Shown: piece after piece, positions 45,338-55,830 of the stretch
Layout of the letters: every line of letters starts with the position of its first letter
How positions within the stretch are numbered: the stretch's first letter is position 1
NCBI GenBank assembly: GCA_007570785.1
Contig: ML660774.1
Coordinates: 4,953,433-5,017,432 of the forward strand
Reading direction: 5' to 3'
DNA: 64,000 bases
Origin: Antilocapra americana
Lineage: Eukaryota > Chordata > Mammalia > Artiodactyla > Antilocapridae
The notes under the pieces: model-generated
The model's database searches: none
Seen by the model: the letters and a program-made list of their open reading frames with translations, nothing else
Told to the model about the DNA's origin: nothing
Program-made: the position numbers and the translations under genes

Positions 45338-46040
45338 GTTGTTCAGTCACTAAGTCGTGTATGATTCTTTGCGACCCCATGGACTGCAGCACACCAGGCT
45401 TCTTTGTCCATCACCAACTCCTGGAGTTTGCTCAAACTCATGTCCATTGAGTCAGTGATGCCATCCAGCCATCTCATCCTCTTTTCGTCCTCTGCCTTCA
45501 ACCTTTCCCAGCATTAGGGTCTTTTCCTGAGTCAGCTCTTCACATCAGGTGGCCAAACAATTGGAGTTTTAGCTTCAGCATCAGTCCTTCTAAAGAATAT
45601 TCAGGGTTGATTTCTTTAGGAATGACTGGTTTGATCTCCTTGCTGTCCAAGGAATTCTCAGCAAGTCTTCTCCAGCACCACAATTTGAAAGCATCATTTC
45701 TTTGGCACTCAGCTTTCTTTATGGTCTGATTTTCACTTTCATACAGGACTACTGGAGAAACTATAACTTTGACTAGACGGACTTACTGGAGAAACCATAG
45801 CTTTGACTGAACTGACCTTTGTCAGCGAAGTTATATTTCTGCTTGTTAACATGCTGTCTAGGTTTGTCATAGCTTTTCTTCCAAGGAGCAAGTTTCTTTT
45901 AATTTCATGGCTGCAGTCACCATTTGTAGTGATTTTGGAGCCCAAGAAAATCAAACCTGCCACTGTTTCCATTTTCCCCCATCTATTAGGCATGAAGTGA
46001 TCAGATCAGATGCCATGATCATAGTTTTTTGAATGTTAAA
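45338..46040 (-). mobile_element. BovB 3' part, reverse
   Basis: Reverse BovB, about 700 bases: tail 'tgttgttcagtcactaagtc', 'caactcctggagtttgctca', 'ttcctgagtcagctcttcac' and 'catggctgcagtcaccattt', truncated at 'atagttttttgaatgtta'. It contains a local 34-base duplication at 45750-45818. The family reading frame is disrupted. Confidence 0.93.
45750..45818. repeat. Imperfect 34-base tandem duplication in BovB
   Basis: Unit 'tactggagaaac...ttgact' starts at 45750 and again at 45784, with several differences (for example 'ctataac' versus 'ccatagc'). Most BovB copies have one unit here. Confidence 0.85.
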
Positions 46041-46490
46041 GCCTATTATTTGCATGAATCCTCAAGAGATCCCAATGAAGACTTTGGCTCCCAGAGTTTC
46101 CCCTGTGGGAGTAAGCTCTGGGCACTCGTGGTGATAGCTGATTTGATAACATGCCTGTACTGTTTGTATTCTCTTCCTTTCATTCTGATGGTTCTTTCCT
46201 CTCCTATGTAAAGCAATTAAACGTGAACTATTGTCTCAAGGTGTGCTTTAAGGGGGCAAGACAGAGTCCTTTCCTTCAGGGACCTAGTGGGAAAGAGAAA
46301 AACACCCAGATAATTTAGTTACCAGGGGCATGATCTCACACATGTGAACAGAGATGTGATGTCGAATAGCATCTGGGTCTTTGGAGAATGCTGTGTATGT
46401 TAACTTTCCAAGAGTCTACACTTTCAGAGTGGGTTTCTTCATTATAGATATTTTCTATAGGAATAGAGGCATCTGGCTTATATCTTGTTC
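46041..46490. other. Stretch without a recognised gene
   Basis: About 450 bases of unique-looking sequence. Confidence 0.45.
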
Positions 46491-46494
46491 TCTC

Positions 46495-46563
46495 ATTCTC
46501 TCTAACCTCAGTTCTTTAACCTATAAATTATGGAAAATAACATTCCCTTAGAGAAAAGAGATA
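46495..46563 (+). mobile_element. MIR, left part (split by a SINE)
   Basis: Left half of a forward MIR: 'ctaacctcagttctttaacc' and 'ataaattatggaaaataaca'. It continues after the Bov-tA at 46798. Confidence 0.65.
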
Positions 46564-46574
46564 AGGATGGGATT

Positions 46575-46786
46575 GTTATTATTGTTAAGTACTAAATCAT
46601 GTCCAACTCTTTGTGACCCCATGAACTGTGGCCTGCCAGGCTCCTCTATCCTTGGGATTCCCCAGATAAGAACACTGGAGTGGGTGGCCATTTTCTTCTC
46701 CAGGAGATCTTCCCAACCCATGAGTTGAACCCACATCTCGTGCATTACAGGTAGGTTCTTTACCACTGAGCCACCTGGGAAGACTG
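46575..46786 (-). mobile_element. Bov-tA SINE inserted in a MIR
   Basis: Reverse Bov-tA: 'gttaagtactaaatcatgtc', 'cactggagtgggtggccatt' and 'accactgagccacctgggaa'. An 11-base direct repeat with one mismatch, AGGATGGGATT (46564-46574) and AGGATGGAATT (46787-46797), marks the target site. Confidence 0.93.
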
Positions 46787-46797
46787 AGGATGGAATT

Positions 46798-46870
46798 AGA
46801 TCATATTATATAAATTGCCTTGCACAGTACCTGGCACATAGTAAACACGTAAAAAGTGTTTAATAACTAT
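46798..46870 (+). mobile_element. MIR, right part (split by a SINE)
   Basis: Right half of the MIR started at 46495: 'gccttgcacagtacctggca' and 'catagtaaacacgtaaaaag', the typical 3' part. Confidence 0.75.
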
Positions 46871-47160
46871 ACCCTTCCCCAATAGACTCAAACCTCTAAA
46901 TATTTTATAGTCCTGGAAAGATTCCTGGGAAATGTGACACTATAACCTAGCCCCAGGGAAGGTCACTCCTGCAGATGTTAAGCTTGGATAGTTCACTAAT
47001 TGGAATTGTTACTATTTTCAGTTCCAGAATGATAGTTCCCTAATTATCTAAATTCTGGGGGGCTATTTTGTTTAACTTCTCAAGCACATACAATCTCAAT
47101 TAGATATCAGCCTCATGGGAATAAAAACGATTCTTAAAAATCATCTTAAAAATGTTCCTC
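46871..47160. other. Short unique stretch
   Basis: About 290 bases; nothing is recognised. Confidence 0.4.
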
Positions 47161-47161
47161 T

Positions 47162-47320
47162 TGACTTCCCTGGTGGTCCAGAGGTTAAAAGCGCCTTCCA
47201 GTGCTGAGAGTGTGTGTTCAATCCCTGGTCAGGGAGCCAAAATCCCACATGCTTCATGGCCAAAGAACAGAACATAAACATCAGAAGTAGTACTGTAACA
47301 CATTCAATAAAGACTTATTT
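47162..47320 (+). mobile_element. CHR-type SINE
   Basis: Forward CHR SINE: 'tgacttccctggtggtccag', 'tcaatccctggtcagggagc' and the end 'acacattcaataaagactta' followed by a T-rich run. Confidence 0.9.
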
Positions 47321-47397
47321 TTTTTTAAATTCCGCTTCCTCCCCCAAACTGATTTTGCATAATCTATGAAAATATTTGTTTTTCTGATTAAATATTA

Positions 47398-47468
47398 CAT
47401 TGGCCAAAAAGTTCATTCACTTTTTCCATGTTAAAGTAAAACCTGAACAAAATGTTTGACCAACCCAA
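47398..47468. mobile_element. Miniature mariner-type element
   Basis: A 71-base element between TA dinucleotides (47396-47397 and 47469-47470). Left end 'ttggccaaaaagttcattc' and right end 'gaacaaaatgtttgaccaa' are imperfect inverted repeats matching the ruminant mariner terminus. No transposase remains. It is too short to be anything but an internally deleted or MITE copy. Confidence 0.78.
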
Positions 47469-47479
47469 TATATATGCCA

Positions 47480-48115
47480 TAAAGATAAGCAATAAACATT
47501 TTCCTTTTTCACATTTAAAAATAGATTGTGACCTAAAAATAACTCTCTTTCTTATTCCTTGCTCTCCACAAATTTAAAATATTTATGATTAAAAATCTCT
47601 ACTTTTTTTTCCAACTTAACTAAAGGGTGGCAAAAATTGAAAAGGTCATTTTGTAATCTGTAGGTGTAACTCTAGTAAGTCCATCTTTGATAGTTATTTT
47701 TTTGATTTTCTGCTATGCAAGTTAGAAAAGGCAAATGGTGCATTATTTAATATTGTTCCATCACTTATTTGACCCTAAAAGCATTAACCCATAATTTTAA
47801 TTACATATGTTTAATTTGCAGTAAAGCTGATTTTTGAGATTTGAAAAAGACCAGACATAAAGGAATATTGTCTCTACTGTAAAATACAAAAAAAAAATAA
47901 GATAGCCCAGTCATTTTAAAAGATCACTGATCTTAATTTCCATATTTTTTCAAAATATGTGGAAATGTCATAAAATCTGCTTTCAAGCACATCAATCACA
48001 GAATATTGGGGAAGGAAGAACAAAATCTGTGATGTTGATTAAATTTATCAAGGAGGCTTGTTTGTCTTGAAACCAGCCAATATTTAATCAGTTACACAAG
48101 GGATAAAATAGAGGT
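47480..48115. other. Stretch without a recognised gene
   Basis: About 640 bases, AT-rich. No gene or repeat family is identified. Confidence 0.5.
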
Positions 48116-48116
48116 T

Positions 48117-48333
48117 GTATGTGTGAGCCTAATCCAGTCCGAGTCTCTGTGATCCCATGGACTGTATCCTGCCAGGCTCCTCTCTCAATGGAATTCTCCA
48201 GTCAAGAATACTGGAGTGGGTTGCCATTTCCATCTCCAAGCTTTGGCTTCCTGACCCAGGGATCAAACCCGCATGTCCTGCAGCTCCTACTTGGGCAGGC
48301 AGGTTCTTTACCACTGTGCCACTTGGGATACTC
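48117..48333 (-). mobile_element. Bov-tA SINE, reverse
   Basis: Reverse Bov-tA: 'gatcccatggactgtatcct', 'ggagtgggttgccatttcca', 'ccagggatcaaacccgcatg' and 'accactgtgccacttgggat'. There is a small insertion in the linker ('cagctcctacttggg'). Confidence 0.93.
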
Positions 48334-48759
48334 AAAATAGGGACTACTCAGAAGATATTGCAGTGGTAAGAAGTTACTGACTGGAAGCAAGAAACTAAGA
48401 GTTCAAAGGAATTCCAGGATGGATTCAGCATGTTCTATCCTGACTCTGTATGAAGCATGAGTGATATATATTAATGTCCATATATAAATAAAGGTGACTG
48501 ACACACCTGCTCTTGGGTCATTCCTGGTATGGAGGGCTTTGGTGAAATAATAGGAGACTATTGACAGTTTTGCAGAAGACTTTGTGTACCTTTCCTATAT
48601 GTTCTGGATACACAATGCCTTAGCCTCTCTGCCTGGCTTTCAGGACCCTCAAACTTATTTCTGATGCACCCTCCCATCCCCAGGTGGTAGAGGCTGCTTC
48701 ACATAAGCTCACCTTCTAACTGCCTCAAAAACATAATATGCCTCTTGTTTCTCTCCCTC
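48334..48759. other. Stretch without a recognised gene
   Basis: About 430 bases. Positions 48595-48740 have L2-like phrases ('gcctggctttcaggaccctc'), a weak call. No gene. Confidence 0.4.
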
Positions 48760-48817
48760 CCTCCACTGGAAATGTTATCCAGTGTCCCCAAGGTCAGTCC
48801 CACTTCACTAACCAGTG
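48760..48817. repeat. 58-base flanking repeat, left copy
   Basis: Begins 'cctccactggaaatgttatc' and ends 'cttcactaaccagtg'. It matches 49092-49149 at 56 of 58 positions, in the same orientation, with the minisatellite between them. Confidence 0.96.
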
Positions 48818-48819
48818 GG

Positions 48820-49091
48820 ACTGATTAGCCTCAGTAGCATTCTTCAGTAACATTCTGAGTAGCCTCAGTAACATCAGTACTGATTAGCCTCAGTTATATT
48901 CCTCAGTAACATTTCCTCAGTAATATTCTAAGTAGCCTCAGTAAGATTCCTCAATACTGATTAGCCTCAGTAATATTCCTCAGAAAATTCTGACTAGCCT
49001 CAGTAACATTCCTCAGTAACATTCTGATTAGCCTCAGTAACTTTCCTCAGTACTGATTAGCCTCAGTTACTGATTAGCCTCAGTAACATTT
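48820..49091. repeat. Minisatellite of GATTAGCCTCAG-type units
   Basis: About 270 bases made of diverged tandem units of roughly 30-35 bases. Each has a variant of 'ctgattagcctcagtaacat' followed by 'tcctcagtaacatt'. Nine matches to GANTAGCCTCAG or AAGTAGCCTCAG occur (first near 48822, last near 49071). The finer period is a 12-13 base 'cctcagtaacatt' element. Copies differ by substitutions and small gaps. Confidence 0.93.
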
Positions 49092-49183
49092 CCTCCACTG
49101 GAAATGTTATCCAGTCTCTCCAAGGTCAGTCCCACTTCACTAACCAGTGTCTCCAAGGTCAGTCCCACTTTGCTAACCCTGTC
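49092..49183. repeat. 58-base flanking repeat, right copy plus partial third copy
   Basis: Right copy at 49092-49149, followed at once by a partial third copy ('tctccaaggtcagtcccact' near 49150) of its second half, ending near 49183. The third copy is a tandem duplication of about 32 bases. Confidence 0.92.
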
Positions 49184-49689
49184 CCTCTCTGAACAGCCAT
49201 GAACCGGCCCACGTTGTTTGCAAAGTCTGTATGCTTCTTGTCTTCCAAACTGTACCATGACCTCTGAGTGGACCAATGCATTTCTCCTTCGTTTATGTTC
49301 TCAGGGGTGGATGTCAGAGCACTGAGTGTATGGCAGATTAAAATATAGCTGTAAAGAACCTGAAGTAATAAAATAGGAGACTTACGTTGTGGTCTTTGCT
49401 TAAAAAAAGAAAAAACAAAGACAAATCTGACATTGTGTTCATGAGAATACAGTATGCAGGGATGTGGTTCCTTCATGACAGAAAGTGTAACTCCAGCAAG
49501 TCTGAAACATGAGAAAATGAGTTGGTTCACCAAAATGGCAACAGGGAAGTGATCCGTTGACTGCTGTTTTCTCCCGACCTGTCTTGCCCCTCATGCTTTG
49601 AGCCACCGCATCACTAGCTCTGCCCATCCAAATGCTAAGTCCCTTTCCTCTCCACTCCCTGGTGGCTCTTCATCTCCATGACTGCTGCT
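49184..49689. other. Stretch without a recognised gene
   Basis: About 500 bases. A reverse frame of 124 codons (49159-49533) partly overlaps the duplicated flank of the minisatellite and has no known motif. Confidence 0.45.
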
Positions 49690-50240
49690 TTCACTTAGGT
49701 TTCCATGTATGTTCAGCAGGTGCTGCTGTTTTGACCTCCAACTGGACTCTGCCTCCGATCTCCCCACATCACCCTAAAATGCGGAGTTATCTTACTGGAA
49801 GAAAATCCAGATATGAACCTTGAATCTATTTCTTGTTGTTCTTCAGGATCAAATCCGAACTCATTGGCACGCTCACCGGGTCCTTCAAGGATGGCCCCAG
49901 CTTCCCCAGCTCTCTGTCTCTTCCACATTCAAGCGTGACACATTCACACATTGAACATGGAGGGGAAATCTTTGCTTTTACACCTCCACACATTCCATTT
50001 TTGTCTCCTTGCTGTTCTTCCTCACCCATGTACTGCTTCTGAAAACTTTCTTCTTCACCATGACACATTCAGGGATGTTCTTAACAACTAGCACTGACCT
50101 GTGGATTAAATTAGATTGGACTTATTTGGTTAGATGCCTCTTTCCTCTCTAGGCTGTTGCTTCTCAAGGGCAAGGGGCGTCCGTCTATCTGACTTGAAAC
50201 ACAGAACTTGGCGCTTGGTTGAGAATTTATTAAATCTTGG
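49690..50240 (+). mobile_element. L2 LINE 3' region
   Basis: Forward L2-like sequence: 'aggatcaaatccgaactcat', 'tccttcaaggatggccccag' and, at the end, 'gcttctcaagggcaaggggc', 'cacagaacttggcgcttggt' and 'gagaatttattaaatc', in the order of the L2 ORF end and UTR. Confidence 0.6.
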
Positions 50241-52430
50241 TTTTAAAGTTAACTCATTGATTAAGGCAACTCCAGCTTGGAGAATCATCAGGTATAGAAA
50301 TTTGTTTTGAAAGTCTGCTTTGAAAGTCTGCAAGCCAGTTACATTTAGAGTCATACAGTCTGGAGGAACAAAACTAAACTTGTAAGAAAAAATAAATTTG
50401 CTAAAACAAACGGAGGAAGAAGGGAAGGGGATTTTGATTGCCCATAGCATCTGCCCCTGTTGCCTCATTCCTGGTCACTGCTCGACAAATTCTTATTGAA
50501 TCAAACCTTTTATTCTCCAACTCAGACATATGGCATTTTCAATAACATATCCCTGTGTCATGTTTATTTGTTGTAGAATAAAGAGAAATGCCCAACTCTT
50601 TCGACTAAATCTGCTGCTATTTCAAACGCATTGTTTCCTGTCCTGTCAGTCACAGACCGTTTTAAATATGGGCCTAATCACCAGTATTCCAGGGGGCTTG
50701 CCACATCAGGGAGTTGGGATGCAGGAAAGTTCAGAATCTCAGCAAGTGTGGATCTGGACTCAGAGGCACCAACTGGCTGTCGAGCAGCCTCCAGCTGGCA
50801 TACACCTGTACCCGGGATGCAGGCTCCCCAGGACAAGCTCGGGTTCCTGCCCCTGGCCTTGGCATGGGTGGGGGAATAGCTGGCCTCATAGCCAACTTGT
50901 GAGTGATCTTGTCAGGCATTCAGGCACCAGCCACTCTTTGTGAGGTGTACTGAAGTGTCAGGCAGGTGGTTATCTTTCCATCAGAGGAAAAAGGCATATG
51001 CCCTCCCTCAGATAGCCTGTTGGGCACAGATTTGGGAGGAGGGTTTGAACTGGATTGTTTTTCAAAATAAGATCTCCAAAACAAAGGATTTCTTATTCCT
51101 TTTATTACTTTTCCAGTGTCACTTTTCAATTCTAGGATGTTCAGATAAACTAAAAATTTGGTATGTACCTAAATAGAAATCAATGTAGAAAGTTCTTTAA
51201 CTTTGAAAAAAAAAAACAAGCGTCCTTTTTGACCGAGTACTCTGCTTTGGGAAGGACAGATACAGAACTGCAAGGGAGAAAGGGGACACCCAGCAAGCCA
51301 GTAAGATCAGTTAAAAAAAACACTGGTGATCAGTGGGGTAGCTTGTCACAACCAGGGTCACCCTCAAATTCTAAAATGTGTCAACCATTAGGTCACCTTT
51401 ATGAATTAATTTATTGTGGACTCAAGAAACTGAACTAGACTTTCCAGTGTAGTTCATAAGAGAAAAAATTATAGGTAGTCTACATATTCTCTTCTATATG
51501 GTTAATTATACTAAATTTATCTAACCATGGTCACATGGTTATAGTCACTGCTCATGTATGTACTCTTCTGATATTCTAATCTAGGTACTAATTTCCTATT
51601 TTTAACAGAGAACCAGTTTCATTTTCTATTTTCTATACTGTCCTTTCATGGAGGCGTATTTACACTTGTTAGTGAATTAATTTCACACATTTAGACTTCA
51701 ACAGTCATTAGTGTCATAATGATTACAGTAATTATGTGAATAATGAAGCTCAAGTGATCAAAGAGAGATGACTTACTGTACGTGATGGACAAAGTCAACC
51801 ACTATTGGCGACCAGTGTAATCAATTCCAGGTTGCTTAGCATGATTTTAAAAATGCTTTCCTGTAATTCAGGAAAGTATCTTGTTTGTTCACCTAAAATT
51901 TGACAGATCTAATATTCCACTTATTTAACGAAGAATATGATGAGGCTTGCATGTTTACTAAACCTCGTTTTTTTCTAGTTATCAATAGTAAAACCATTAA
52001 GGTACATAATTAAAAGAATTAAAAGGATGTGTATGTAATTAATATAAATGCCACAAGTTATCTTATTAAGTAGTTAGACTTGGTTAATTGTCTGATTAAG
52101 AATTCATAACAACAGATACTATTATTTGCTTCAAAAATGGTGCCATGTGAAGTTATATCTTCAGGGATATATTCTAGGTGATCTCAAATCCTTTGTCTTT
52201 TTGATCTTTGTAGTTGACTTTCTCTGGACCCCTTTCTATATAGCTTTCAATTGTGGGAAAGCAGTGATGGCAAAAATAAGCAATTAAGTCCCATGAATAT
52301 TATCTGATGGACGGTGAACTCTGTGAGGACAAAATTGATTTTCATTCTTTTTCTTCCCAGAGTCTTTTCCAAGTAACGTTTGTTACACTGTTTTCATACA
52401 TATATACCTTACCTCCTCTTTAAAAATTAT
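50241..52430. other. 2.2 kb stretch without a recognised gene
   Basis: No repeat is recognised. At 50530-50943 there is a 137-codon forward frame, but two other frames on the same strand and one on the other are also open across the GC-richer part (50690-50940), and no domain is visible, so this is more likely a local lack of stops. A 13-base direct duplication 'tttgaaagtctgc' occurs near 50306-50331. Confidence 0.45.
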
Positions 52431-52435
52431 ATGAG

Positions 52436-52545
52436 TAAGAGGGAGGGGACACATGTATACTTATGGCTGATTCACCTTGTTTGTGGCAGAAACCAAGATA
52501 ATATTGTAATGCAATTATCCTCCAGTTAAAAATAAATAAATTTAA
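52436..52545 (+). mobile_element. L1 3' UTR fragment
   Basis: Forward ruminant L1 end: 'gagggaggggacacatgtat', 'ttatggctgattcaccttgt', 'atattgtaatgcaattatcc' and 'tccagttaaaaataaataaa'. Very short, 5' truncated. Confidence 0.88.
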
Positions 52546-52779
52546 TTAAAATTTTCCTTTAATGTTAATTCTAGTCTACAGTACTCATATTCTTATTGGC
52601 TGACTTGATATATTGTTAACTTGACATACTTATCTATTTATAGAATGAAGTAGTAGACATTTATAATTTTACACATATATACCACTCCTCACTTCTTCCA
52701 TAGTTCAAGGCCTGTTATTATGCATCACAGGAATTTTAATTTTTTAAAATAATATATGTCATTTATGCATTTAGGTCTT

Positions 52780-53845
52780 TCAGCAGTCTGAGATGGGTGT
52801 CTGCTGTGTCTAAGGGATGAGTTCAACATTTTTTTCAATAAGAATCATATGAATGCTTCATCATGGCATCACTTATTGAAAAGTCCAACCTTGTCTCATT
52901 CATTTCCAACATCAGCTTGACATTTATCAGTTGTTCACCTATACATGGCTCTGATTCTTGGATACAATTGTGTTCCATTGTCCAGCGTGTGCCAATATCA
53001 AAATATATCAATACTCCGGTTCATGATATCTAATATCTGGTAAAGCCAGTGCCCCACTCTGGTTTTTTGCAAGACTTCTTAGCTCTTCTTGGAATTTGTT
53101 GTTCCATATACATTTGGAATTTGTCCATTGAATTATAAAATTAAAAAAAAAGTCCTTCTTTGGGAAAAGGGACTTTAAACTAAATCTGTAGTCCAACCTG
53201 AAGGAAAATTGACATCTTTAACTCACTGATTTTACTAATCTATAAATATGATCTATCTTTACCTTCACTGAGGACAATTTCAATATCTTTCAACAAAGTT
53301 TTATAATTTTTTCATAACAATCTTGCACACATTTTGTTTACAACAGGAGGTTTTGTATGCTGCTGTGGGTGGCATATTTTAAATTTATCTTCTGTTTACT
53401 GTAACATAAAAATGAAAATTATCTTATATAATAATTAACTTTCTGAGAACCTTACCAAAATCTCTTGCTAATTCTAACAGTTGATTTTTATATTGGAAGA
53501 TATATAGACTAGAATATCATTTGTTAATAGGAACAGTTTTGTTTTTTGCTTTCCAATTTTTTACCTTGTTTTTCTCTTGTCTTATTGGACTGTCTATACT
53601 TCTGAAATAATGTTGAATAGAGACTGTATTAGTAGCCACCCTTAAAGAGTGATCTTAAAAAGGGTATCTTCAATACTTCACTATTTTGTACTATAATATC
53701 CTTTTTTAAATGTACTTCAATTAATAATCTAAGTTTTTAAGAGTTTTTATCATAAATGCATATTATATTTTTCACATCAGTTTATTTTTCTCCTTAATCT
53801 GTGAACGCAGCAAACTGCATTTGTAGACTTTTCTAATTTTAAAGC
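52780..53845 (-). mobile_element. Old L1M ORF2 fragment, left part
   Basis: Reverse ancient L1: 'caatatctttcaacaaagtt', 'gctaattctaacagttgatt', 'ttttctcttgtcttattgga' and 'ataatgttgaatagagactg' occur in ORF2 order. Only a 62-codon frame remains (53008-53196). It is interrupted at about 53848 and resumes near 54262. Confidence 0.72.
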
Positions 53846-53847
53846 CA

Positions 53848-54260
53848 TGTTATTAGTCAGTGTAGGTTAAGCTGTGCTGAATTAATAACCATGCCCTCAA
53901 ATCTCAGTTAAAACCAATAATTGTTTCATGTCCAGCAAGGGACTTATGCTTATTTTAGTCACTTCAGGACCTGAGCTAATGATGTATCATCTTAATGCAT
54001 ATCATGATCACTGTAACACAGGAGCAGAGTATCAAAAGCCCCTTTTTTGTCAGTGAAATGCTCAAACCCAGAAGTGGCTCATGTCTCTTCTGTTCACAGC
54101 CCTTTTGCTAAACTACTTGTATGGGTATGGAGAAATGAAACTCTGCCATGTGCCCAACAGAAGTGAAGATTCTGAAACGAGGGTACATGGAATGAGATTC
54201 TGAAATTAGGAGCCTCTGCTACACTTGCATTTCTAAAGCAACTTACCTCTGTCCTAAGTG
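53848..54260 (+). mobile_element. Medium-reiteration repeat inserted in L1M
   Basis: Sequence typical of an old interspersed repeat, possibly an ERVL-type LTR: 'ttagtcagtgtaggttaagc', 'caaatctcagttaaaac', 'gaagtggctcatgtctcttc' and 'acagcccttttgctaa'. I cannot name the family confidently. Its position between two halves of one L1M shows that it is the younger of the two. Confidence 0.5.
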
Positions 54261-54261
54261 T

Positions 54262-54340
54262 TATATTTGTATGCATTACTGGATTTCTTTTGCAGCTATG
54301 TTCATTAGTGAAACTGTTATGATATTATACTCTTTTTTCA
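54262..54340 (-). mobile_element. Old L1M ORF2 fragment, right part
   Basis: Continuation of the interrupted L1M: 'tgtatgcattactggatttc' and 'agctatgttcattagtgaaa' are the reverse of the ORF2 stretch next upstream. Confidence 0.6.
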
Positions 54341-54939
54341 TATTTTCTCTGTTTCAGAGATGGATTTCTTAAATGTACATACATTAAGAAGTCTTCATTT
54401 ACAATCGTAAAACTCAACTGAATTTTTCATTTCAGTTATTGTATGTTTAGTATTGAGTTCTTTTTCATAGTTTTCTTTTTCATTTCTTGAGACATTTTAG
54501 GCATACATGTTTTATATTCTGAGGCTGATAATTCTAGTATCTGAACATTAGATAGATTTACTGCTGTTGCTTCTACTGACTCTTGCTTGTGATGTCTATT
54601 TTCCTTGTATGTTTTGTATTTCCTTATTGTTTTTACTTTCTGGGCTGCAATTTTTGTATAAATGTGGAGAACTTTTAAATAAGACTAGAATTAGAGTAGA
54701 TTATTTTTATGTTATGTAGACATGTTTACTTATCAGCCGAAGTCTATGTATTTTCAGTTTAGTGTCTTTGTCTCTATAATTACTTTCAACTATTTGACAG
54801 TGTATGTCTTAAAAAGGGAGATTCTTTTTGCTACTAGTGAGCAAGAATATTGTGCACCTTGAAAACAAGTTAAAATTCAAGAGAGAGGAACTTGCAATAA
54901 CTTTTAAAAAACTGTATAACTTCACATTTTGAAATTGCA
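54341..54939. other. AT-rich stretch, possibly more old LINE
   Basis: About 600 bases. 'gctgataattctagtatctg' near 54523 and 'gcttctactgactcttgctt' near 54568 resemble an old L1-type 3' region in reverse. Low certainty. No gene. Confidence 0.3.
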
Positions 54940-55128
54940 TTCCTCAGTGTGTTCAAGGGTCAGCTGCAACAGGGCATCTAGGAAAGGTAATTGAAAATAC
55001 GGATTTTTAGGCCCTTCCTCAGACCTGCTGAATCAGAATCCCTTTAGTAATACCAATAATCTCCATTTTCAAATAAAGAGTGCTCATAATTCTCATATAT
55101 CAAAGAATTTGAAAATCACCTGCTAAAG
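54940..55128 (+). mobile_element. hAT-Charlie MER5-like fragment
   Basis: Forward MER5A-like sequence: 'tttttaggcccttcctcaga', 'cctgctgaatcagaatccct', 'caataatctccattttcaaa' and 'caaagaatttgaaaatcacc'. Confidence 0.72.
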
Positions 55129-55129
55129 T

Positions 55130-55555
55130 TTATTTTGGAAAGACAGATTTGGCTTTATGTATTTGTTTTTCTAGCACTTACATTCACCCCACACTGTAGA
55201 GTATTTCTCTGCTGTTTCAATTCTTTTATATATTTTTTTGTTTTTTAAATATTATTTAATACTATTTCATCTGAAATTGAGTTCTTAATTGTTATTTAAA
55301 GCAATAATAATATACTTCTGACATTTCCTCTATCCATTTGTTTTGTATATACAGAAAATGTAGCATAAAGCTAATTTGGAGACTTCCTTCTTTAGAGAGC
55401 CAAAAAACCCTATCAATATATCAGTTAAGTTTATACACCAGTCATCAAAGAAAAAAAAATTTAAAGTTGACATCTATAAAATTAAGGTTTCTTGCATGTT
55501 AGCAGCAGACAATCTGAGTATATTAACTGTTGAAATCTAAGGTTCAAAATCTACT
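55130..55555. other. Stretch without a recognised gene
   Basis: About 430 bases of AT-rich sequence with nothing recognised. Confidence 0.45.
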
Positions 55556-55559
55556 TTAA

Positions 55560-55830
55560 GAGAATAGACTTGTGGACTTTGGGGATGAGGGTAAGTGTGG
55601 GATGATATGGGAGAAGGACATTGAAACAAGTTAATTATCATATGTCTAATCAATCGCCAGCCCAGGATTGATGCTCAGGGCTGGTGCAGCGAGATTTCCC
55701 GGGGGGGAGGGAGGAGGGAGGGGGGTTCTGGAGGGGAAGCATATGTAAACCCATGGTGATATCATGACATTGTATGGCAAAAACAATAAAAAAAAAATAC
55801 CATAATAACACTAAAAAAAAAAGAGAGAAT
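55560..55830 (+). mobile_element. Ruminant L1 3' end with G-rich UTR and A tail
   Basis: Forward L1 3' end: 'tgtgggatgatatgggagaa', 'caatcgccagcccaggattg', a G-rich tract (55701-55726), then 'tgacattgtatggcaaaaac' and an interrupted A tail (55788-55825). Heavily 5' truncated, no coding content. Confidence 0.9.

Noticed and set aside
48820..49091. CRISPR array
   Set aside because: The repeats are contiguous diverged tandem units without unique spacers, and the organism is a mammal.
50530..50943. 137-codon forward frame, considered as a gene
   Set aside because: Several overlapping frames are open over the same GC-richer 250 bases, no domain or splice context is visible, and the start is in AT-rich sequence.
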